Of a DNA stretch of 15,131 nucleotides, positions 7,601 through 12,278 are shown in pieces. The position numbers and the translations under genes are program-made. How positions within the stretch are numbered: position 1 is the first letter of the stretch; the number at the start of each line of letters is the position of its first letter. Location of the stretch: NCBI GenBank assembly GCA_964389545.1, contig CAYMDN010000029.1:1-15131 (forward strand). The letters run 5' to 3'. The notes under the pieces are model-generated. The model searched no databases, was not told the DNA's origin, and saw only the letters and a program-made list of their open reading frames with translations. Source of the DNA: UMGS1781 sp964389545. Lineage in GTDB: Bacteria; Bacillota; Clostridia; TANB77; CAG-508.

Positions 7601-8131
7601 TAAATTTGGTATTGTATATGATGTACTAGTTGTTGTAAAGTCTTTAATTATTACCCCATTTAATCCTAATACTACTTCATATTTTGTTGCTCCTGATACT
7701 GCACTCCATGTTGCTTTTGCTGATGTTTCTGTTATATTTGTTACATTTATATTTGTTACGTTTGGTACTGTTGCTGCTTTTGCTGTTGTGAAATATTTGT
7801 ATTGATTATATACACCATATGTTCCATTTTTATATGCTCTTACTCCTACTGAGTAATTCGTTCCTGCTGTTAAGTTTGGTATTGTATACGATGTACTAGT
7901 TGTTGTAAAGTCTTTAATTCCTATTCCATTCATTCCTAATACTATTTGATATTTTGTTGCTCCTGATACTGCACTCCAACTTACTTTCGCTGAAGTTGTT
8001 TGAATATTTGATACACTTATATTAGTTACATTTGGTACTGTTGCTGCATATGTTTTTGTTCCTGCCATTGCTATTACCACTATAATAACTAATAATATAA
8101 CCTTTAAATAATTTGTTTTACCTTTCATCAT
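4658..8131 (-). CDS. Secreted multi-FN3, SH3b and VanX-type (M15D) zinc D,D-peptidase; contains an assembly gap
   Basis: A signal peptide (KVILLVIIVVIAMAG, probable cleavage after TYA at about 29) is followed by at least nine FN3 domains of about 90 residues. An SH3b-like domain lies near 854-908 (LNIREKATSNSTKLGTVPAG, WLKV, GYVYAPYV), and a C-terminal peptidase near 918-1145. The peptidase has the M15D pattern: SFRPYD (Arg about 995), SNHQQGIAID with zinc ligands His1039 and Asp1046, and SEWWHF with catalytic Glu1124 and ligand His1127. All expected active-site residues are present. VanX relatives cleave D-Ala-D-Ala dipeptide in the cytoplasm; this copy is exported, so its target may be peptidoglycan stems or released peptides (inferred). 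Residue numbers past 251 depend on the 100-N gap (7278-7377), which lies in near-identical FN3 repeats. The start at 8131 is 5 bases from AGGTGA; the ATG at 8128 is possible, and the in-frame GTG at 8140 lies inside the binding site. Own promoter and terminator. Confidence 0.9.
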   Translation of the reverse strand: MMKGKTNYLKVILLVIIVVIAMAGTKTYAATVPNVTNISVSNIQTTSAKVSWSAVSGATKYQIVLGMNGIGIKDFTTTSTSYTIPNLTAGTNYSVGVRAYKNGTYGVYNQYKYFTTAKAATVPNVTNINVTNITETSAKATWSAVSGATKYEVVLGLNGVIIKDFTTTSTSYTIPNLTAGTNYSVGVRAYKNGKYGIFAQYKYFTTAKAATVPNVTNINVTNITETSAKATWSAVSGATKYEVVLGLNGVIXXXXXXXXXXXXXXXXXXXXXXXXXXXXXXXXXXKATWSAVSGATKYEVVLGMNGVIIKSFETTSTSYTIPSLTAGTNYSVGVRAYKNGKYGIFAQYKYFTTPAKQDVAPAQIKNLKATQIAENSITVIFDKDMNATKYEIYYGTTISNMKTAGTTSVNNVTIKNLAAGTKYYIKVRGISAGGKEGTFSSSITATTSKAAVTVPNVTNINVTNITATSAKATWSAVSGATKYEVVLGMNGVIIKSFETSSTSYTIPNLTAGTNYSVGVRAYKNGTYGIFAQYKYFTTSSATVATKPGNVTNLKFAGLDGTTGKFTYNSASNADGYDIYLSTNNGAFQNIGAISSNRLSIRNLKAGTSYQVKILAYRMVNGQKIVAASYSNTVSFNVPAQGNNNGTIGLVSNIKVTNIKETSAIVSWSPVSGATQYQVYYRLENQTLGLSRTVIGTSIQLTGLGSGTAYCVNVKAIKGNVGGNYNANPVKFTTLNKAVQTPTKPALVSNIKVSNITDSTATVTWNAVSGATKYYVYYRLSNSNQGYAIATTQTSARLSGLASGTAYCVNVKAMNGNISGDYNANPTTFTTIPKAAPQADFYYGTYELPIQGATGWASITLNIREKATSNSTKLGTVPAGNSFTILSQEGDWLKVRFQNQSTGYVYAPYVLLNLPDVIPSIVYYDSNSASSLFKSSGVSIDNITGNRLYNVYNNNTRLGEYQYDMPVLYGMAAKIAQAQKAALAEGYSLKIYESFRPYDTQTSIANAVKNLINSNQTVANGIKVDGWSIGWFISTGTSNHQQGIAIDVSLVKVNSMQTKTAGNYKYNVVASCTELQMPTAMHELSVAAARYTTANSGKYAKTMNDNALRLERYCKNAGLTGLASEWWHFNDNGTLNSIGQSYRSNGNYRLQPNLSIQP
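7006..8067 (-). repeat. Tandem near-identical 270-base FN3 units
   Basis: The coding DNA for FN3 domains 1-4 of the peptidase gene repeats with a 270-base (90-residue) period; for example the same stretch begins at 7381 and at 7651. Another close copy, encoding the sixth domain, lies near 6510-6770 beyond one divergent domain. The high DNA identity points to recent duplication or gene conversion and explains the assembly gap. Edges are approximate. Confidence 0.8.
7278..7377. other. Assembly gap of 100 N inside the FN3 repeats
   Basis: Exactly 100 N, the usual placeholder for a gap of unknown length. It falls between two near-identical 270-base FN3 units. The reading frame matches on both sides. 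From the neighbouring units, the missing DNA should be 199 bases, or 199 plus a multiple of 270. Confidence 0.95.
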
Positions 8132-8229
8132 AAAAATCACCTACTTTTATAAAATTAAATTAAATTTTACTATATAATGTATTGACTTTTTTGCTTCATC
8201 TGTGTAATAAGAAATAATTACCTAATTTT

Positions 8230-8258
8230 ATTATATCACCCATACCCTCACTTGTCAA
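8230..8258 (-). promoter_or_regulatory. Sigma-A promoter of the FN3-SH3-VanX gene
   Basis: On the minus strand TTGACA (8253-8258), 17-base spacer and TATAAT (8230-8235), a full consensus match. Transcription would start near 8223, giving a leader of about 90 AT-rich bases with no clear structure. Confidence 0.85.
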
Positions 8259-8274
8259 ATTTTACAAATTAATA

Positions 8275-8303
8275 TTGACATTTATTTTTTTCAATGATAT
8301 TAT
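8275..8303 (+). promoter_or_regulatory. Sigma-A promoter of the small membrane protein gene
   Basis: TTGACA (8275-8280), 17-base spacer and TATTAT (8298-8303). It is back to back with the minus-strand promoter; the two -35 boxes are 16 bases apart. Transcription would start near 8310. Confidence 0.75.
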
Positions 8304-8337
8304 TTGTGAGTAAAAATTAACAAAGGAGATGATTTGA

Positions 8338-8733
8338 ATGTCTGAAGAAGATAGACGTTTAGGCGCAGAAGATCGTAGACAGTCTAGTAAAAAGGCTATT
8401 ACTATTTCTATACCTTTATTTATAATTATTATAGTTCTTGTTATTATCATTTTTGTAACAGCTATGGCTTTGATGGCAGTTTCTTATGAGAAAAAATTAG
8501 ATGAAGCTAGAAATACTGCTCCATCTACAGAACCAGTTGAAGAGATTCAATATCCTTCTGGTACTAATTTTGAACCTGAAGAGCTATATGTTAATCCTGA
8601 TGCTATAAACCCTGACGTATATGATACAAATGGTACCTATACACTTAATACTACATCTGATGATGATAATTCTGCAGAAGAAAATACTCCTGAGGACAAT
8701 ACCCCAGAAGATAATAATTCAGATGCTGAATAA
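8338..8733 (+). CDS. Small single-pass membrane protein with acidic tail, unknown function
   Basis: I do not recognise this 131-residue protein. The N-terminal 20 residues are charged and contain a doubled EDRR (MSEEDRRLGAEDRRQSSKK). One strong membrane segment follows (about 21-49, IPLFIIIIVLVIIIFVTAMAL). The remaining 80 residues are Asp/Glu/Asn/Pro/Thr-rich and probably disordered, ending in a NTPEDNTPEDN repeat. This topology suggests a membrane anchor with either the tail or the head exposed; the long hydrophobic stretch without a cleavage site argues against secretion. AAAGGAGATGA at 8322-8332 sets the start at 8338. It has its own promoter and a terminator shared with the convergent gene, and is the only plus-strand gene here. 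The divergent promoter pair links it loosely to the peptidase gene, but no common role is shown. Confidence 0.82.
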   Translation: MSEEDRRLGAEDRRQSSKKAITISIPLFIIIIVLVIIIFVTAMALMAVSYEKKLDEARNTAPSTEPVEEIQYPSGTNFEPEELYVNPDAINPDVYDTNGTYTLNTTSDDDNSAEENTPEDNTPEDNNSDAE

Positions 8734-8740
8734 TAGGAAT

Positions 8741-8779
8741 AAAAAAAGAACGTTATTTTTTATAACGTTTCTTTTTTTA
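8741..8779. terminator. Bidirectional intrinsic terminator between convergent genes
   Basis: Stem AACGTTAT/ATAACGTT (8749-8756 with 8762-8769) with a 5-base loop, preceded by a run of A and followed by a run of T. It lies just past the stop at 8733 of the plus-strand gene and just past the stop at 8783 of the minus-strand gene, so it can serve both. Confidence 0.88.
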
Positions 8780-8782
8780 TTT

Positions 8783-9724
8783 TTATCTTCCTTCTGGATC
8801 ATCATTGTGGTGCTTCATATATTGTTTTAATGCGTTTATTGTTTCTAATATTACTAATCCTTCATCTACCATTTGTGCTAATTCTTCTATTGATACTTGA
8901 TAATAGTGATTATCTTCTACTGAAAATAAATATACATCTGTTCTGTTTTTTGGTATTTCTGCTACTATACAATGTTGATAGTGTTTTCCTTCTTCGTCTT
9001 GTGTATAACAATCTATTTGTCTGATTCTTTTTAATTCTGATGGAGTAAATAATTCATATAGCATTGTTTCGTGGTGCCATTTTCTTTCTGCATATTTCAT
9101 TTCTTTATTATGATATATATCTATATTCTCTAATATAAATTTCAACTTTTCTCCTAAGTCTTCTATATAATCTGAATCCAGTCTTAGTAAATCTATATAT
9201 TCGTCTGCATAGTAATAATCTTTTTGAATATATCCTATCTTTTTATCTATTCGTTCTAATTCGTCTCTACTAATTACATCTGGTGTTTCTTCTAGGAATG
9301 CTGTTCCAAATTCTTTTGTTCTCATGTGTGATTGTATATTTTCTAAATCCATTTGTAAATCTATTTTATATATTGGTCTTCCATCTGCTGGTCTTATTAA
9401 ATTATATACATGTGCACATTTTCTATGATCATCTGGATTTCTGTATGTAACTATATTCACACCGAACCTTTTTAATATTTCTTCTAATAAATAAGAAGAG
9501 TTTCTACATATTATAATATCAGTGTCTAACCCTTCTTCTATTGCCGCCATTCTTCCACTGTCTGAATATATTTCTCTTTTTGTTCTAGAATTTCCAAATG
9601 CAAATTTTAAATTGAATGATAATCTTTTTCCTAAGTCCATATATACATATCTTACTATTTCATCTTCTGTATACCCTTCTGTTTTTTTCTTCACTTCTTC
9701 TACATATTTATCTATTGAGTTCAT
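8783..9724 (-). CDS. Putative transglutaminase-like/papain-fold protein, function unknown
   Basis: The 313-residue product has no signal peptide or membrane segment. The first 130 residues resemble the transglutaminase-like core: a helical lead-in (DEIVRYVYMDLGKRLSFNLKF), then IICRNSSYLLEEILKRFGV with candidate nucleophile Cys73, then CAHVYNLI with His105, and YKIDLQMDL with Asp122. The order and spacing of Cys, His and Asp and the helix after the Cys match that superfamily, which includes cysteine proteases, peptidoglycan-linked and inactive members. The C-terminal half is charged and mostly unfamiliar; it includes WHHETMLYELFTPSELKRIRQID and a last beta/alpha stretch (DVYLFSVEDNHYYQVSIEELAQM). 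The call rests on motif order only and could be a distant or inactive family member. AAGGTGATACA upstream fixes the start. It has its own promoter and the shared terminator at 8741-8779. Confidence 0.6.
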   Translation of the reverse strand: MNSIDKYVEEVKKKTEGYTEDEIVRYVYMDLGKRLSFNLKFAFGNSRTKREIYSDSGRMAAIEEGLDTDIIICRNSSYLLEEILKRFGVNIVTYRNPDDHRKCAHVYNLIRPADGRPIYKIDLQMDLENIQSHMRTKEFGTAFLEETPDVISRDELERIDKKIGYIQKDYYYADEYIDLLRLDSDYIEDLGEKLKFILENIDIYHNKEMKYAERKWHHETMLYELFTPSELKRIRQIDCYTQDEEGKHYQHCIVAEIPKNRTDVYLFSVEDNHYYQVSIEELAQMVDEGLVILETINALKQYMKHHNDDPEGR

Positions 9725-9756
9725 TGTATCACCTTCTTCGTTTTGTTTACATATTA

Positions 9757-9785
9757 ATTATACCATATTTTATAGAATATAACAA
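9757..9785 (-). promoter_or_regulatory. Promoter of the transglutaminase-like gene
   Basis: Extended -10 TGGTATAAT (TATAAT at 9757-9762) with a weaker -35 TTGTTA (9780-9785) at 17 bases. The -35 overlaps the T-run of the preceding terminator, so the transcription units are packed end to end. Confidence 0.7.
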
Positions 9786-9809
9786 AAAGCACGATTTCTA
9801 TCGTGCTTT
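9781..9809 (-). terminator. Intrinsic terminator of the Gly/Asn/Trp-rich protein gene
   Basis: Stem AAAGCACGAT/ATCGTGCTTT (9786-9795 with 9800-9809), 4-base loop, followed on the minus strand by TTTTTGTTATATT. It lies about 12 bases past the stop at 9821. Confidence 0.88.
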
Positions 9810-9820
9810 CTTATTATTTA

Positions 9821-10801
9821 TTATGTATTTTTGTTTCCACCATTACCTTTTTTCTTTTTTGTTCCGAATACATCGCCAAATAAGAAGTTTTTGAATCCTT
9901 TCCATGTTACTTCTTGATTTAAGAAATCGTTTACTTCTGTTTCTACCTTTTTTTGATGTGGTGTTAATTCAACTTTTATTTCATAGAATAGTATTGATTT
10001 TAGTTTTGAGAAGAATCCTCCTTGTTTTGCTGGTAGATTTGGTGAACTTCCTCCTGTACATACTTTGAATGTAAATCCATCATTTACTGTCCCTGTACCT
10101 TCACCTGTTGTATCTCCTGTCCCAGTATACCCTGTTGTTCCACCAATAGTTCCAACTCCTCCTGCATTTTCTGTAATATCTCCAGTTCCTGGCATTTCAA
10201 CAAGTCCACCGCCTACTGGTGTAACATTTCCATCATTACCTATAAATCCACCTGTTGCTCCTATCTTTCCTGTTGTTCCTGTATATGTTCCATCTGTACC
10301 AACAAATCCTCCTATTGTTCCTGCTTTTGCTGTTGTACCACCTGTAGTATTATTATCCCATGTACCTTTTCCAGTAGTTGCATTGTTTTTCCAGTTATTT
10401 CCTTCTGTTGTATTTTCATTCCAATTTTTTTCCCAGTTTTTTTCATCTCCTGTATATCCGCCGTTATTCCATTTACCTTCTCCGCCTGTTGTTACTGAGC
10501 CTGCGTTTACATATCCGCCTGTAGCTGCATCTATATCTATAAATCCTCCTATTGTTCCTGCTTTTGCTGTCGTTCCATTTCCCCAAGTATTATCTTCTGT
10601 TGTATTTCCGTTCCAATTATCTTCTCCACCGTTATTCCATTTATCATCTATACCAGTGTATTCTCCACCAGTTGTACTACCTGTTCCTACACCACCTATT
10701 GTTCCTGCGTTATATCCTCCTGTATATCCTCCATCTATACTGCTACCTATATCTTCTCCTGTTCCGTTTATTGGAATAAACTTTGATATTTTATCCATCA
10801 T
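9821..10801 (-). CDS. Gly/Thr/Asn/Trp-rich repeat protein with compact C-terminal segment, unknown function
   Basis: I do not recognise this 326-residue protein. Residues 15-245 are low complexity: Gly, Thr and Asn dominate, with eight Trp (55, 63, 73, 111, 123, 127, 137, 148) set in Asn/Asp/Glu context such as KWNNGG (54 and 110). Loose repeats include TTAKAGTIGGF (77-87 and 156-166) and AGTIGG or VGTIGG (32, 81, 160, 216). There is no signal peptide or membrane segment. Residues 260-312 look folded: GGFFSKLKSILFYEIKVEL, TPHQKKVETEVNDFLNQEV, WKGFKNFLFGDVFG, then a KKKKGNGG tail. The short N-terminal segment (MMDKISKFIPING) and C-terminal block could be docking ends around a disordered linker. 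GGGGG lies 4 bases before the ATG at 10801; the second ATG (10798) is equally good. The plus-strand frame over the same region is Pro/Val-rich and has no binding site, so the minus frame is preferred. Own promoter and terminator. Confidence 0.75.
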   Translation of the reverse strand: MMDKISKFIPINGTGEDIGSSIDGGYTGGYNAGTIGGVGTGSTTGGEYTGIDDKWNNGGEDNWNGNTTEDNTWGNGTTAKAGTIGGFIDIDAATGGYVNAGSVTTGGEGKWNNGGYTGDEKNWEKNWNENTTEGNNWKNNATTGKGTWDNNTTGGTTAKAGTIGGFVGTDGTYTGTTGKIGATGGFIGNDGNVTPVGGGLVEMPGTGDITENAGGVGTIGGTTGYTGTGDTTGEGTGTVNDGFTFKVCTGGSSPNLPAKQGGFFSKLKSILFYEIKVELTPHQKKVETEVNDFLNQEVTWKGFKNFLFGDVFGTKKKKGNGGNKNT

Positions 10802-10859
10802 TTTTCCCCCTTAGTATCCTGTCTCCGTCATTTGTTGATATTTTACTCTATTTATAGTT

Positions 10860-10888
10860 TTTATATCATATAATCTATTGATATTCAA
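10860..10888 (-). promoter_or_regulatory. Promoter of the Gly/Asn/Trp-rich protein gene
   Basis: On the minus strand TTGAAT (10883-10888), 17-base spacer and TATAAA (10860-10865). The leader to the start codon is about 50 bases. The boxes are less exact than elsewhere in the window. Confidence 0.6.
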
Positions 10889-10942
10889 GGGGTTTCGAGT
10901 TTATTTGTATTACTTTTTAGTTACCATTTTATTACAATATTG

Positions 10943-12229
10943 TTACACATTTTTTCCAATTAATATATTGTTTTTGATTTCTTCTATTTTAACCTTTTGT
11001 ATTGTGTTTTCTAACTTGTCTCCTTTTGCTTCAACACTTATATAATTTTTAGTGTGTCCTTCTGTGTATTCATTGTCTTTTTTGGTTTCAAATAAAACTT
11101 CTAATTCTCTTCCTATATTATTCTCTAAAAATTCTCTTTCATTTTTGTTGGAAAGTTCTATTAGTCTTTTGCTTCTTTCTTCCTTTATATTGCCATCTAT
11201 TTGGTTTGGCATTTTTGCTGCGGCTGTTCCCTCTCTTATTGAATATTTGAAAACGTGCATTTTCATAAATTTTATTTCTTCTAAAAATTTATATGTTGTT
11301 TCAAATTCTTCATCTGTTTCTCCTGCAAATCCTACTATTATATCTGTAGTTAATGCTACATCTTTAAAGTTTTCTCTTAGTAGTTGTACTCCTTCTTTAA
11401 ACTCACTTGTAGTATATTTTCTGTTCATTCTTTTTAGTGTTTCATCACATCCACTTTGTAAAGAAAGATGAAAGTGATTACATATTTTTTCTAACTTTAC
11501 TAGTCTTTTTACAAATTCTTTTGTTATAAGATTTGGTTCTAGTGATCCTAGTCGTATTCTTTCTAATCCTTGTATTTTATTTATTTCTTCTAATAGATCT
11601 ATTAGTCGTATTCCGTCTTCAAAGTCTTTTCCATATGAGGCTACATGAATTCCTGTTATTACAACTTCCTTTATTCCCATTTTTACTATTTCTTTTATTT
11701 CTTCAATGACATTTGCAATTTTTCTGCTTCTTACTCTTCCTTTGGCATATGGAATTATACAATATGAACAAAAATTGTTGCAACCATCTTGTACTTTTAT
11801 AACTGCTCTTGTTTTTTCTGTGTATGTAACTGTTCCATATTCTGAAAATTCTTTTTCTTCTCCTATTTGTTTTTCGTTATTATTAGGAAATTTGTTTTCT
11901 ACTATTGATACAATATTGTTTTTTTCTGCATTGCCTATGATTATATCTATTTCTTCTACTTTTTCTAATTCTTTTCTGTTTACTTCTGCGTAACAACCTG
12001 TAACTACGATTAGAGCATCTTTGTTTAATTGCTTTACATGTCTTATTATTTGGCGTGATTTTTTATCTGCTATGTTTGTTACTGTGCATGTATTTATTAC
12101 GCATATATCGCTTTTTTCTTCTGGCTTTACTATCTCATATCCTTTTTCTACAAATTTTTGTGTCATTGCATTTGTTTCGTATTGATTTACTTTACACCCA
12201 AGTGTAACAAATGATACCTTTTTTTGCAT
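10943..12229 (-). CDS. mtaB: MtaB, tRNA t6A37 methylthiotransferase
   Basis: MtaB adds a methylthio group to N6-threonylcarbamoyladenosine at position 37 of ANN-decoding tRNAs, giving ms2t6A. The 428-residue protein has all three family domains. The N-terminal UPF0004 domain opens with the MtaB-type TLGCKVNQYET and has cluster ligands Cys12, Cys48 (INTCTVT) and Cys79 (VTGCYAE). The radical-SAM domain has CNNFCSYC (Cys150, 154, 157) followed by IIPYAKGRVRSR. A C-terminal TRAM domain covers about 367-428. The opening motif and length separate it from MiaB, which is usually longer and recognises i6A. It carries two [4Fe-4S] clusters, so it depends on the SUF machinery encoded in the same window. 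AGGAGT at 12235-12240 is 5 bases from the ATG at 12229. It follows ftsK by 49 bases with a hairpin between and no clear promoter, so it may be read from upstream. I see no good terminator after it. Confidence 0.95.
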   Translation of the reverse strand: MQKKVSFVTLGCKVNQYETNAMTQKFVEKGYEIVKPEEKSDICVINTCTVTNIADKKSRQIIRHVKQLNKDALIVVTGCYAEVNRKELEKVEEIDIIIGNAEKNNIVSIVENKFPNNNEKQIGEEKEFSEYGTVTYTEKTRAVIKVQDGCNNFCSYCIIPYAKGRVRSRKIANVIEEIKEIVKMGIKEVVITGIHVASYGKDFEDGIRLIDLLEEINKIQGLERIRLGSLEPNLITKEFVKRLVKLEKICNHFHLSLQSGCDETLKRMNRKYTTSEFKEGVQLLRENFKDVALTTDIIVGFAGETDEEFETTYKFLEEIKFMKMHVFKYSIREGTAAAKMPNQIDGNIKEERSKRLIELSNKNEREFLENNIGRELEVLFETKKDNEYTEGHTKNYISVEAKGDKLENTIQKVKIEEIKNNILIGKNV

Positions 12230-12245
12230 TTTTTACTCCTTTTTT

Positions 12246-12270
12246 TAGGGTCGCTAAAATTGCGACCCTA
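12246..12270 (-). other. Stable hairpin between ftsK and mtaB without a U-tract
   Basis: A 9-bp GC-rich stem, TAGGGTCGC/GCGACCCTA (12246-12254 with 12262-12270), with a 7-base loop. On the transcribed minus strand it is followed by a run of A and the mtaB AGGAGT site, not by T. It therefore lacks the standard terminator form, and may be an RNA processing, 3'-end-protecting or translation-modulating element. Confidence 0.65.
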
Positions 12271-12278
12271 TATTATAA

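Noticed and set aside
7006..8067. CRISPR array or satellite repeat
   Set aside because: The 270-base periodic repeats are in frame and encode FN3 domains. There are no short repeats with unique spacers.
4658..8131. Vancomycin resistance gene (vanX/vanY)
   Set aside because: Only the peptidase fold matches. The protein is secreted with FN3 and SH3b domains, and no ligase, dehydrogenase or two-component genes are present.
8262..8450. Minus-strand open frame of 62 codons over the divergent promoter
   Set aside because: It overlaps the start of the plus-strand gene and both promoters, has no binding site, and its hydrophobic stretch is the antisense of the membrane segment.
10065..10814. Plus-strand Pro/Val-rich open frame opposite the Gly/Asn/Trp-rich gene
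   Set aside because: It is the antisense of Gly/Thr codons, without a ribosome binding site or promoter. The minus frame has a strong GGGGG site, a promoter and a terminator.
10811..10831. Six-codon leader peptide (MTETGY) just before the Gly/Asn/Trp-rich gene
   Set aside because: The stop touches the main gene's GGGGG site, which is suggestive, but the little frame has no binding site of its own and is short enough to arise by chance.
12246..12270. Rho-independent terminator for ftsK
   Set aside because: The stem is strong, but the transcribed strand continues with A, not U; listed as a hairpin of unknown role instead.
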